Assembly: GCF_002906655.1 (NCBI RefSeq)
Contig: NZ_CP025794.1
Coordinates: 2,790,001-2,854,000, forward strand
Direction: 5' to 3'
Source: Vibrio hyugaensis
GTDB lineage: Bacteria > Pseudomonadota > Gammaproteobacteria > Enterobacterales > Vibrionaceae
Length of the DNA: 64,000 nt
Under the pieces are notes generated by a model. That model saw nothing but the letters and a program-made list of their open reading frames with translations, ran no database searches and was not told where the DNA came from. Below, piece by piece: positions 55,514-64,000 of this stretch (positions are counted from its first letter, which is position 1; each line of letters opens with the position of its first letter). Made by a program: the position numbers and the translations under genes.

Positions 55514-55532
55514 ACTGATAAACGTTATCATT
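55514..55532 (+). promoter_or_regulatory. Fur box of fbpABC
   Basis: TGATAAACGTTATCA (55516-55530) matches the 7-1-7 Fur core TGATAATNATTATCA except at the central bases. It covers the expected transcription start just after the TATAAT box, so Fe-Fur should block the promoter. Confidence 0.8.
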
Positions 55533-55553
55533 AGCATGGTAAAGGATTAAACA

Positions 55554-56567
55554 ATGAAAAAACTGCTAACTCTTTCAGCGATTACTTGCGCTACTCTGGC
55601 TCCAACAGCAATGGCTGCTGAAGAAGTGAACGTCTACTCTTACCGTCAACCTTTCCTAGTTGAACCAATGTTCAACGAGTTCACTAAAGAAACTGGCATT
55701 AAAGTAAACGTGAAGTTTGCGAAAAAAGGTCTAGCAGAGAAGTTGGCTCAGGAAGGCGAATACAGCCCAGCTGACGTAATCCTTACTACAGACATCAGCC
55801 GTCTAGCTGAACTGACTAACAAAGGTCTAGTTCAAAAGGTAGACAGCAAAATCATCGAAGAAAACGTACCAGCACAGTACCAAGACAAAGAAAACGAGTG
55901 GTTTGCTCTGACTCTACGTACTCGTAACGTTTACTCTTCACGTGACCGTGTTGGCAAACTAGGTAACGACTTCAACTACGCGGATCTAGCGAAGCCAGAA
56001 TTCAAAGGCAAAATCTGTACTCGTAGCGGTAAGCACCCTTACAACGTATCTCTAGTGTCTTCTATGATCGCACACCACGGTGAAGCTGAGACAAAAGAAT
56101 GGCTAGAAGGCGTAAAAGCGAACCTAGCTCGTAAGCCTCAAGGTAACGACCGTGCTCAAGTTAAAGCAATCAAAGAAGGTCTATGTGATGTTTCTTTAGG
56201 TAACAGCTACTACCTAGGTAAAATGGTTAACGACAAAGAGCAAAAGGCTTGGGCTGACGCGGTATACATTAACTTCCCTAACCAAGAGACAACAGGTACA
56301 CACGTAAACATCTCTGGTATGGCGATGGCGAAGTTCTCTCCAAACAAAGACAATGCTGTGAAGCTAATGGAATTCCTAACGGGTGACAAAGCGCAGCAAA
56401 TGTACGCAGAAGTAAACTACGAGTACCCAGTGAAGGAAGGTGTTAAGCGTTCTGAGCTTGTGGAATCTTGGGGTGGCTACAAAGCAGATACGATTTCTCT
56501 AGACGACATTGCTTCTCACCATGAAGCGGCAATTAAGCTACTAGATGAAGTGAAATTTGACCTTTAA
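55554..56567 (+). CDS. fbpA: Ferric iron ABC transporter, periplasmic binding protein
   Basis: A 337-residue protein with a signal peptide (MKKLLTLSAITCATLAPTAMA) and a mature FbpA/FutA-type ferric-binding fold opening EEVNVYSYRQPFLVEPMF. The YY pair that ligates iron in the family fits GNSYYLGKM near residue 220. It is the first gene of fbpABC under a Fur box. A hairpin and 99 bp separate it from fbpB, suggesting the binding protein is made in excess. Confidence 0.94.
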   Translation: MKKLLTLSAITCATLAPTAMAAEEVNVYSYRQPFLVEPMFNEFTKETGIKVNVKFAKKGLAEKLAQEGEYSPADVILTTDISRLAELTNKGLVQKVDSKIIEENVPAQYQDKENEWFALTLRTRNVYSSRDRVGKLGNDFNYADLAKPEFKGKICTRSGKHPYNVSLVSSMIAHHGEAETKEWLEGVKANLARKPQGNDRAQVKAIKEGLCDVSLGNSYYLGKMVNDKEQKAWADAVYINFPNQETTGTHVNISGMAMAKFSPNKDNAVKLMEFLTGDKAQQMYAEVNYEYPVKEGVKRSELVESWGGYKADTISLDDIASHHEAAIKLLDEVKFDL

Positions 56568-56574
56568 TTCTATG

Positions 56575-56596
56575 TGGGGGTATAACTGTACCCCCA
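56575..56596 (+). terminator. Intercistronic hairpin between fbpA and fbpB
   Basis: An 8-bp stem TGGGGGTA/TACCCCCA (56575-56582 with 56589-56596) without a real T-run. It may stabilise fbpA mRNA or attenuate the transcript. Confidence 0.55.
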
Positions 56597-56666
56597 TTTA
56601 ATTAAAGGATATGAGATGTATTTGCAACTGCATTTGTATTTCATAAAGCCTTGCAGTATTTAGGCA

Positions 56667-58292
56667 ATGAAGAATAAATATTCTCTATGGAAAACCAGTA
56701 GTGGGGCGATCACCCTGTTACTGGTTTTGCCGATCTTAGCGATCTTCTATACCGCCATTGGCGAGACGGATGACCTGTTCACACACTTGATGTCGACGGT
56801 CATGCCTACCTACATCTATAACACCGTAGTTCTGACTGCTGGTGTGATGCTCCTTTCTTTGATTCTCGGTATTCCAAGTGCTTGGTTTATGGCTATGTGT
56901 AAATTGCCAACTGAGAAGTGGCTGCAGTGGGCATTAGTTCTCCCGCTTGCGATGCCGGGTTATATCATTGGTTACATTTTTACGGATTGGTTTGATTTTG
57001 CTGGGCCAATTCAAATCTTCTTGCGTGATATAACGGGGTGGGGACCTAGTGAATATTGGTTCCCTGATATTCGTACCTTAGGTGGTGCGACGTTCGTTCT
57101 TTCTCTTGTTCTTTACCCATATGTTTACTTGCTTTGTCGAGCTGCATTTATGGAGCAGAACGTCTCTCTACTACAAAGTGCGCGCTTACTCAAATGTTCC
57201 CCTTGGGAGAGCTTTTGGCGTATCTCTTTGCCGCTTGTAAGGCCTTCTATTGCTGTCGGCTTATCTCTGGTCGCTATGGAAACTATTGGTGACTTCGGAA
57301 CCGTCAGCTATTTTGCGGTGAATACGCTAACTACGGCGGTTTACGATACTTGGCTTGGGTATTCGAACCTAAATGCGGCAGCGAAAATTTCAGCAATGAT
57401 GTTGATGATTGTGGTGTTGTTACTGAGTGCTGAACGCTACAGTCGCCGTAAGCAGAAGCTGTTCCAAAGTCAGTTTAATAGTCATGAAGACTTCCGCTAT
57501 GAGCTACGAGGTTGGCGAAAGTGGGGTGCATTAGTTTGGTGTTGGGGCTTGGTGGCAATCGCGTTTATCTTCCCATTGCTACAGTTAATTGATTACGCCA
57601 TCACTTACTTTGCACAAAGTTGGACGCCGGAGTTTCGTGAATACGCATGGAACAGTTTGGTGGTGTCAGTCGTGGCAGCAATCATTGGTGTTGCGATTGC
57701 GTTGACCGTGAACTTCAGTCAACGCGTAAACGGCGGCCGCTCTAGCTTAGCGTTTATGCGTTTGTCATCGTTGGGCTATGCCGTCCCTGGTACGGTACTG
57801 GCTATCGGTGTGATGGTTGCGGTGTTGTTTATGGATCACCGTGTTAACGATATTGCTAAAGCGATGGAATGGGGTAGACCTGGGCTTATTTTCTCTGGCT
57901 CTATGTTTGCGCTGATTTTCGCGATGGTGGTACGTTTCTCGGCTGTTGCAATTGGCAGTGTGGAAAGTAACTTAAATAAGATCTCTCCATCGCTGGATAT
58001 GGCTTCCCGTACCATGGGCTGTACGCCAAATACCATGCTTTGGCGAGTGCACTTCCCGTTGGTTAAACGTGGTGCCCTAATTGCTGGTTTGTTGGTGTTT
58101 ATTGAGTCAATGAAAGAGCTCAATGCTGCGTTACTATTGCGACCATTTAACTTTGAAACCTTGGCGACGTATGTATATAACTTCGCTTCGGATGAGCATT
58201 TAGAACTTGCTGCTCTGCCAGCAGTATTACTGGTCCTTGTTGGGTTAATCCCGCTTGTAGTTGTTAATCGTTCACTGGAGCAAAGTCACTGA
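56667..58292 (+). CDS. fbpB: Ferric iron ABC transporter permease
   Basis: A 541-residue permease of duplicated type (about 12 helices) carrying two EAA-type loops, one near residue 170 (RAAFMEQNVSLLQSARLLKC) and one near 440 (DMASRTMGCTPNTMLWRV). This matches the SfuB/FbpB family. It ends sharing its last base with the fbpC ATG (TGATG), so the two are translationally coupled. Confidence 0.94.
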   Translation: MKNKYSLWKTSSGAITLLLVLPILAIFYTAIGETDDLFTHLMSTVMPTYIYNTVVLTAGVMLLSLILGIPSAWFMAMCKLPTEKWLQWALVLPLAMPGYIIGYIFTDWFDFAGPIQIFLRDITGWGPSEYWFPDIRTLGGATFVLSLVLYPYVYLLCRAAFMEQNVSLLQSARLLKCSPWESFWRISLPLVRPSIAVGLSLVAMETIGDFGTVSYFAVNTLTTAVYDTWLGYSNLNAAAKISAMMLMIVVLLLSAERYSRRKQKLFQSQFNSHEDFRYELRGWRKWGALVWCWGLVAIAFIFPLLQLIDYAITYFAQSWTPEFREYAWNSLVVSVVAAIIGVAIALTVNFSQRVNGGRSSLAFMRLSSLGYAVPGTVLAIGVMVAVLFMDHRVNDIAKAMEWGRPGLIFSGSMFALIFAMVVRFSAVAIGSVESNLNKISPSLDMASRTMGCTPNTMLWRVHFPLVKRGALIAGLLVFIESMKELNAALLLRPFNFETLATYVYNFASDEHLELAALPAVLLVLVGLIPLVVVNRSLEQSH

Positions 58293-59323
58293 TGAGCTGC
58301 GCATTATCCATTAAAAACCTAACTTGTCAGTATGACGACCAGACTGTCCTTGAATCACTTTCTCTCGAAGTTGAGCAAGGGCAGATTGTCTGCCTACTTG
58401 GCGCGAGTGGCTGCGGTAAAACAACGCTTTTGAAAGCGATTGCTGGCCTGCTTCCTCTGAGTTCAGGTCAAATGAGTTTGAACTGTCTTACGATTGATGA
58501 CGGTAAAAACTGGCTACCACCAGAGCAGCGTAATATCGGTATGATCTTCCAAGATTACGCTTTGTTCCCGCACCTGACAGTCGCTGAGAACATTGCTTTT
58601 GGTTTGAAGAATGAAACGGCGCAGCAAAAGCTGATTAAAGTCGAAGAGATGCTCAGCTTGGTTCACCTTAAAGGTTACGGTGACCGTTATCCTCACCAAC
58701 TTTCTGGCGGCCAGCAGCAACGTGTGGCGATTGCTCGTTCATTGGCTTACAAACCAGACCTTCTGTTGTTGGATGAACCGTTTTCCAATATTGATACCCA
58801 AGTTCGTCATGAACTGATCCGTGAGATCCGTAAAATCTTCAAAGAACAGGGGGTTACCGCGATCTTTGTCACCCATAGCCGTGAAGAAGCTTTTGCTTTT
58901 GCCGATAAGATGGCAGTGATGAACCATGGTGTGATTGAGCAGTACGGCACGGCATCTGAACTTTACTACCAGCCTTCGAGCAAATTTGTTGCGGACTTCT
59001 TAGGTGGTGGTAGCTACCTTGTTGCGAAGAGAATTTCCGACAATGAATATCAAACCCACCTAGGTGTGGTGGAAGCCAATGCTCAGCAGGAAATCCAAGT
59101 AGATGATGAGTGTGCATTACTGCTTCGTCCTCAACATGTTCAAATTACTGCGGATGAAGAGAGTGCAATCAAAGTACTTGAACAGCACTTTATGGGGGAT
59201 CACTGTCGCTACGTGATAGATGTCAATGGTGACCGACTGTTGGCTACTTCAGCTCAGGCGTTGAATGTTGGAGATAGTGTGATGGTAAAAGTTGAAACCC
59301 AAGGTGTGTTAGCTTTCGCGTAA
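58292..59323 (+). CDS. fbpC: Ferric iron ABC transporter ATP-binding protein
   Basis: A 343-residue ATPase with Walker A GASGCGKTT, Q-loop MIFQDYALFPHL, signature LSGGQQQRV, Walker B LLLLDEPFSNID and a C-terminal TOBE-like region (about 240-343). Last gene of the fbpABC operon. Confidence 0.95.
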   Translation: MSCALSIKNLTCQYDDQTVLESLSLEVEQGQIVCLLGASGCGKTTLLKAIAGLLPLSSGQMSLNCLTIDDGKNWLPPEQRNIGMIFQDYALFPHLTVAENIAFGLKNETAQQKLIKVEEMLSLVHLKGYGDRYPHQLSGGQQQRVAIARSLAYKPDLLLLDEPFSNIDTQVRHELIREIRKIFKEQGVTAIFVTHSREEAFAFADKMAVMNHGVIEQYGTASELYYQPSSKFVADFLGGGSYLVAKRISDNEYQTHLGVVEANAQQEIQVDDECALLLRPQHVQITADEESAIKVLEQHFMGDHCRYVIDVNGDRLLATSAQALNVGDSVMVKVETQGVLAFA

Positions 59324-59334
59324 TGTTTACATCT

Positions 59335-59368
59335 ATAAAAATAAAAAAGCCCGGCGCTGATGCCGGGC
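59335..59368 (-). terminator. Terminator of the chitin-sugar operon (minus strand), possibly shared with fbpC
   Basis: GCCCGGC/GCCGGGC arms (59349-59355 with 59362-59368). The T-run follows on the minus strand, so it mainly ends the phosphomutase transcript; on the plus strand it is only a stable hairpin. Confidence 0.85.
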
Positions 59369-59417
59369 AAGTGTTCTTCACCTATAGGATTGTGCTCAAA
59401 GCGAGCACAAGGTTCAG

Positions 59418-60830
59418 TTATAAAGACAAGAAGTCTTTAAACTGTTGAAGAACACGTTCTGCAGTGTCCTTATCTTGCATTTCTGCAAAAATTCGTAGTA
59501 GTGGCTCAGTACCTGAGAAGCGAGCAATAATCCAACCGCCGTTCTTGAAGTACACTTTCGCACCGTCTTCGTAGCTGACTTTCTCGATCTCAAATTCAAA
59601 CTCAGGCAACTGCTTCTCAACATAAATCTTGTTGAACAGCACTTCTTTTTGCGCAGGTTTGAACTTGCAATCGCCTTCTGCCATGTAGGCATATCCGTAC
59701 TTGCCGTAGATTTCATCCAGTAACTCAGACAGTTTCTTACCAGTGACTGAAATCATTTCTACTAATAGGCTTGATGCAAATACGCCATCTTTGCCTTTAA
59801 TATGGCCACGAATAGTTAAGCCGCCAGAGCTTTCACCGCCAATTAGTGAGTCGTCAGCTTCCATTTGAGAGCTGATGTGCTTAAAGCCTACAGGTACTTC
59901 AAAGCACTTCTCACCGTGGTCTTCCGCAACTTTGTCTAACAAGTGTGTTGTTGCGATATTACGCACTACTGAACCTGTCCAACCTTTGTATTCGAGCAAG
60001 TAGTAGTAAAGCAGCAGTAGCACTTCATTCGGGTGAATAAAGTTGCCTTTCTCGTCGATAATACCAAGACGGTCCGCATCACCATCGGTACCAATACCGA
60101 TGTCATAGCCTTCTTGCTCGACAAGGTGCATCAAGCGGTAAAGGGTTGCTGCACTTGGTGATGGCATTAAGCCGCCAAAGTCAGGGTTCTTACCGTCGTT
60201 GATTACGTCTACTTCACAGCGGCCGTTAATCAATACGGTTTGCAGCGCATTTTTAGCAACACCAAACATCGGGTCGACCAAAACGCGAAGGTTCGCTTTT
60301 TTGATGGCTTCAATGTCGATAAAGTCGATGATCGAATCGACGAACTCGTTCATCGGGTTAATAATATCAATCAGTTTGTCTTGTACTGCTTGATCAAAAT
60401 CGACGCTTTTCACATCTTGTGCTGTAAGCGTTGCGATTTGAGACTCAATTTTTTCTGTGATGATTTCATCGGCATCACGACCACCTTCGATGAAGACTTT
60501 GATGCCGTTATAATCCGCAGGGTTGTGTGAGGCTGTAATACACGCTGAGTATGCACAGCCCATCTCTTTTGCTTTAAACATCACGATAGGCGTCGGCACG
60601 AACTTATCGATAAAGCTAACTACGATGCCATTTGCCGCCAAAACTTCAGCAAACCAGCGACCAGCTTTATCAGAAAGAAAACGGCGGTCATAACCGATAA
60701 TAAAGCCGCGATCAGCAACGGACTCTGCGTTGGTAATGTTTGCGACTGCTTGAGCAACCAAACGTACATTATCTTTAGTGAACTCCTCACCAATAAATGC
60801 ACGCCAGCCGCCTGTACCAAATTTGATCAT
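59418..60830 (-). CDS. Phosphoglucomutase/phosphomannomutase family, chitin cluster
   Basis: A 470-residue alpha-D-phosphohexomutase. The catalytic serine loop is ITASHNPADYNGIKV, the magnesium loop GTDGDADRLGIID, the sugar loop GGESSGG and the phosphate loop RFSGTEPLLRIF. It lies 126 bp downstream of chitobiose phosphorylase. That enzyme yields GlcNAc-1-phosphate, so a role in isomerising it to GlcNAc-6-phosphate fits the context; the exact substrate is inferred. The order fbpABC, mutase, phosphorylase, hexosaminidase is as I recall it in V. cholerae. Confidence 0.92.
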   Translation of the reverse strand: MIKFGTGGWRAFIGEEFTKDNVRLVAQAVANITNAESVADRGFIIGYDRRFLSDKAGRWFAEVLAANGIVVSFIDKFVPTPIVMFKAKEMGCAYSACITASHNPADYNGIKVFIEGGRDADEIITEKIESQIATLTAQDVKSVDFDQAVQDKLIDIINPMNEFVDSIIDFIDIEAIKKANLRVLVDPMFGVAKNALQTVLINGRCEVDVINDGKNPDFGGLMPSPSAATLYRLMHLVEQEGYDIGIGTDGDADRLGIIDEKGNFIHPNEVLLLLYYYLLEYKGWTGSVVRNIATTHLLDKVAEDHGEKCFEVPVGFKHISSQMEADDSLIGGESSGGLTIRGHIKGKDGVFASSLLVEMISVTGKKLSELLDEIYGKYGYAYMAEGDCKFKPAQKEVLFNKIYVEKQLPEFEFEIEKVSYEDGAKVYFKNGGWIIARFSGTEPLLRIFAEMQDKDTAERVLQQFKDFLSL

Positions 60831-60956
60831 GATTCGATCCTCGATAAGAGCGGCATCCCACCGCTTCTTAAATCTTTGCTAGCAACCCGATGCACTTATC
60901 GAATTCAAGTGCATCGGATAAATCAAAAGGGGGATAAGAACTCCCCAAAAACCTGA

Positions 60957-63365
60957 TTAACCTAGAGTAACGATAACTTCGTTTACAGAGTCTTCAGCTT
61001 GAACTGGTACAGAAGCACCACTTACTGCTTCACCGTTCACTGTAATCGACTTAACACCTTTGCTTACTGAATCAGGGTTAACCACTTTGATGTTGTACGT
61101 TGCACCTAGCCACTGACGAGTCACTTCGAAACCAGGCCAGTTAGTTGGGATACAAGGATCGATAGTTAGGCCATCGAAGCCTGTACGCACACCAAGGATA
61201 AAGTTGGTAACAGCGAAGTAAGCCCAGCCAGATGTACCTGTTAGCCATGGGTGGTTTGCACGACCGTGGTCTTGGTGGTCACGACCCATGATGAACTGAA
61301 CGTATGAGTAAGGTTCTGCAATACGTTTTTCAATGATGTCGTTTTGGTTGTATGGGTTTAGTGCATCGTAGAACTTCATTGCGCGGTCACCACGACCTAG
61401 TTTTGCTTCAGCAACCCAAGCCCATGGGTTTGGATGCGAGAAGATAGCGCCGTTCTCTTTTACGCCTTGGTAAACACGAGTCACGAAACCGATGTCATCG
61501 TTCGGCGTTGCAAATGATGGTGAGTTTAGGTGCAGGCCGTACTCAGAGAAAAGGTTCTCATCGACTGCGTCCATCGCTTTTTCACCGCGCTCTTGAGAAA
61601 CCGCACCAGAAAGTACTGCTAGCGTGTTTGACTCAAGGTGCACTCGGCCTTCAGCTTGTTGCGCTGTACCGATCTTGTCACCATTTTTCGTTAGACCACG
61701 GATGTACCAACCGCCTTCGTCGTCCCAAAGGTGTGTTTCACACGCTTCACGCACGTTTGCTGCCATTTCCGTGTATTTCTCAACATCCGCTTCTTTGCCT
61801 AGGTATTTCGCTAGGTCGATAAACTCTTGCAGTGCCCAGAAGTGAAGGAACGATACCATTGAAGATTCGCCACCACCTAGGTTCAGACAGTCGTTCCAGT
61901 CTGCGCGCAGACCTTTACAGATACCCGTTTGACCCACGTATTCAGCCGAGAAGTCTAGTGCTGCTTTCATGTGGTCATAAACGCTTGCATCGCCGCCATC
62001 TGCGTAAGGGATCACTTCGTCGAAGAAGCTGTGCTCACCCGTTTCCATCACGTACTTACAGATGGTTGGGACTAGCCATAGGTGATCATCAGAACACGTG
62101 TCTTCGATGCCGTGGATCTTGTCTTCATCAGAAGGAGTTGGAACGACGGTTGGAGATTTAGATGGCTTAACATCAGCTTTCTCTGGATCGAACCAGTCTG
62201 GATCGAACAGGTGCAGACCGTAACCTGCTTTCACTTGGCCACGAAGTAGGTCAACAAGACGCTTGCGGGTCATTGCTGGGTTGGCGTGAGGAACAGAAAT
62301 CGCATCTTGCGCTGTATCGCGGTAGCCAAGACCAGTACGACCACCCACTTCGATGAATGAAGCAAAACGAGACCAAACCACACAGGTTTCTGCTTGGTAT
62401 AGGGTCCAAGCGTTGATCATGGTATCTAGACCTTCGTTTGGTGATTTCACTTGGAATTTATTACAACGCTCATCCCAGTGTGCTTTGATGCCCGCAAATG
62501 CATTGTCTACTTCAGCGAGATCTTGGTATTTAGCGCGAAGGCGGTCGCCGTTGCCTTTACCGATACCTAGGATGTATGCGAAACGAACTTCTTCACCTGG
62601 TTGGATAGTAAATTGCTTGTGTAGAGATCCACAGTGGTTGTAACACGTTTGTGCCGTGTTAGAACATTTACCTTGTTCTACTGCTAGCGGGTTTGCTTCG
62701 TCGCGGTATAGACCTAGGAAGCTGTCACGTTGGCCGTCGTATGAATCTGGGTCAAACGTTGAAGCTAGGTAGTAGAAACCTTCGAAATCGTTGGTGTTGT
62801 AGTACAAGTCGTATTCAATCACACCTTCATTGTAAGACGTGCCTGCAGAGTACAGAGACATCTGGTGGTTTTGGTTGTCTGATTGAATATGGCTGAACGA
62901 AAATTCTACAAACGAGAATGCACTGATTGTACGCGGCTTGTCTGAAGTGTTCTTGATAACCACATCCCAAACTTCAGCGTCTTCGCCTTTTGGTACGAAC
63001 AGTGTTTTCGTTGCTGTAATGCCGTTGTATTCACATTTGAACTTAGAGTAAGACAAGCCATGGCGAACTTCGTAGTTTGCTTCGTCTAGGCTTTTTGCAA
63101 CTGGTTGCCAAGAGATTGACCAGTAATCACCTGTCTCATCATCACGTAGGTAAACGTAGTGCCCAGGGCGATCGAATGTCGCGTTTGGACGGAATTTAGT
63201 AACACGGTTGTATTCTGGAGAGTTGTAGAACGAGTAGCCGCCTGCGTTGTGCGAGATAACGGTACAGAACTTCTCAGTACCTAGGTAGTTAGTCCATGGC
63301 GCTGGTACGTCAGGGCGAGTGATGACGTATTCGCGATTCTCGTTATCGAAATAGCCGTATTTCAT
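60957..63365 (-). CDS. chbP: N,N'-diacetylchitobiose phosphorylase (GH94)
   Basis: An 802-residue GH94 enzyme that phosphorolyses (GlcNAc)2 to GlcNAc and GlcNAc-1-phosphate. The N-terminal beta-sandwich begins MKYGYFDNENREYVITRPD, and the (alpha/alpha)6 barrel carries the general acid Asp492 (RADWNDCLNLGGGE), the same number reported for the V. proteolyticus enzyme. Length and motifs favour chitobiose over cellobiose as substrate, and the neighbouring hexosaminidase supports this. Confidence 0.95.
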   Translation of the reverse strand: MKYGYFDNENREYVITRPDVPAPWTNYLGTEKFCTVISHNAGGYSFYNSPEYNRVTKFRPNATFDRPGHYVYLRDDETGDYWSISWQPVAKSLDEANYEVRHGLSYSKFKCEYNGITATKTLFVPKGEDAEVWDVVIKNTSDKPRTISAFSFVEFSFSHIQSDNQNHQMSLYSAGTSYNEGVIEYDLYYNTNDFEGFYYLASTFDPDSYDGQRDSFLGLYRDEANPLAVEQGKCSNTAQTCYNHCGSLHKQFTIQPGEEVRFAYILGIGKGNGDRLRAKYQDLAEVDNAFAGIKAHWDERCNKFQVKSPNEGLDTMINAWTLYQAETCVVWSRFASFIEVGGRTGLGYRDTAQDAISVPHANPAMTRKRLVDLLRGQVKAGYGLHLFDPDWFDPEKADVKPSKSPTVVPTPSDEDKIHGIEDTCSDDHLWLVPTICKYVMETGEHSFFDEVIPYADGGDASVYDHMKAALDFSAEYVGQTGICKGLRADWNDCLNLGGGESSMVSFLHFWALQEFIDLAKYLGKEADVEKYTEMAANVREACETHLWDDEGGWYIRGLTKNGDKIGTAQQAEGRVHLESNTLAVLSGAVSQERGEKAMDAVDENLFSEYGLHLNSPSFATPNDDIGFVTRVYQGVKENGAIFSHPNPWAWVAEAKLGRGDRAMKFYDALNPYNQNDIIEKRIAEPYSYVQFIMGRDHQDHGRANHPWLTGTSGWAYFAVTNFILGVRTGFDGLTIDPCIPTNWPGFEVTRQWLGATYNIKVVNPDSVSKGVKSITVNGEAVSGASVPVQAEDSVNEVIVTLG

Positions 63366-63449
63366 TTGTGTATTTCCTTTTTACAATACTGCGTTTGCAG
63401 TCAAATTTAATAATTCTTTAAGCACGATGTATTGTCATCTAGCTTGGTA

Positions 63450-64000
63450 TTACTTCCACGGTTTACGGTAATTCACTCCCTGCAAATCAAGCAGAGGAAG
63501 GTGTCCTTTCAAACGTGATAAATAGTCGGTCCAATCGCGGTGTTGTTTCTCAGTCCAACATGCTTCTGCCATGGCTGTTAAGCGAGGGAAAATCATGTAG
63601 TCCATACGCGATGGGTTGTTGATGATTTCGCACCACAAGGCAGTTTGAATGCCCCAAATGCGCTTTCTGATTGGGTCATCAGCAGGGACTTCTGCTAATG
63701 GCTCATAGTTGTATGCTTTCTCTAATGGCAATGGGTTTGCCCAGTCCACACCTGGCTCTTCTGGTGCATAGTCTTGAGTCATGTCGAGGTAGGTGGTTTG
63801 CGCTGGTTGCAGCACTACATCAAAACCTTGGCGAGCACAGTTCAATGCCGCTTCTTCGCTTAGCCATGAGTAGATCACCGTATCTTTACTGACCTTGTTG
63901 CCGTGTTGAGCTTCTTCCCAACCCAGCATGCGTTTGCCTAATTTTCGTAGCTTGTCTTCTGCATGACGTAAGAAGTGCCCTTGTAGCTCTTTGTAGTCGG
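63450..64000 (-). CDS. Beta-N-acetylhexosaminidase (GH20), C-terminal fragment
   Basis: The frame stays open from the stop at 63450 to the right edge, so the gene is cut by the window. The visible 183 residues contain KRMLGWEEAQHG, the GH20 segment with the conserved Trp and Glu, and TYLDMTQDYAPEEPGVDWANPLPLEKAY, the family's C-terminal substrate-pocket region. The catalytic Asp-Glu pair lies beyond the edge. It is the upstream neighbour of chitobiose phosphorylase, in the chitin catabolic cluster. An internal ATG at 63929 is not the start. Confidence 0.9.
   Translation of the reverse strand, partial: DYKELQGHFLRHAEDKLRKLGKRMLGWEEAQHGNKVSKDTVIYSWLSEEAALNCARQGFDVVLQPAQTTYLDMTQDYAPEEPGVDWANPLPLEKAYNYEPLAEVPADDPIRKRIWGIQTALWCEIINNPSRMDYMIFPRLTAMAEACWTEKQHRDWTDYLSRLKGHLPLLDLQGVNYRKPWK

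Overview
The window is chromosomal DNA of a marine Vibrio, most likely from the Harveyi clade (V. parahaemolyticus or V. alginolyticus type). The evidence is a TetR-fold quorum-sensing master regulator almost identical to LuxR/OpaR, luxS, an MSHA-independent pilABCD type IV pilus locus, a chitobiose phosphorylase with a GH20 hexosaminidase, and core gene orders typical of gammaproteobacteria. Species assignment is inference from remembered protein sequences. Nearly every gene belongs to a recognisable core family. I see no prophage, insertion sequence, CRISPR array, tRNA or rRNA, and no cluster of unknown genes that would amount to a new system.

Layout. 1-7.6 kb: the tail of oadB, an MDR oxidoreductase, a YqaA-type membrane protein, a two-domain M16 lipoprotein peptidase, gshA, a lipoprotein transglycosylase and luxS. 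7.6-13.7 kb: yfjD and ypjD (minus) divergent from ffh, then the rpsP-rimM-trmD-rplS operon. 14-21.8 kb: yacG, zapD, coaE, pilD, pilC, pilB, pilA and nadC on the minus strand, with ampD divergent from nadC. 22-29.3 kb: pdhR-aceE-aceF-lpd, with two perfect PdhR operators upstream. 29.6-35.7 kb: the opaR/luxR regulator, hpt, can, a SulP transporter and the YadGH ABC exporter. 35.8-42.8 kb: an LpxL-type acyltransferase and the minus-strand run sfsA, dksA, gluQRS, pcnB, folK, panB, panC. 42.8-53.6 kb: hrpB, mrcB, a patatin/beta-barrel protein, acnB, yacL. 53.8-59.3 kb: glnK-amtB behind a sigma-54 promoter and fbpABC behind a Fur box. 59.4-64 kb: the start of the chitin-sugar catabolic cluster (hexose phosphomutase, chitobiose phosphorylase, hexosaminidase) on the minus strand.

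The genes fall into functional groups: central carbon (PDH complex, aconitase B), nitrogen and iron uptake with legible regulation, envelope building (PBP1b, AmpD, lipid A acyltransferase), quorum sensing (LuxS and OpaR), competence-type pilus, and chitin use.

The least explained material is non-coding. A diverged element of about 98 bp occurs three times (13803, 29410, 53009), each time just downstream of a terminator. In each copy its right end is followed by a different 7-bp periodic sequence, and the third copy carries eleven perfect heptamers next to the yacL promoter. Other points worth checking are a seven-codon leader ORF overlapping the acnB start, a terminator hairpin that is also a perfect NtrC site upstream of glnK, and structured leaders in luxS and opaR.
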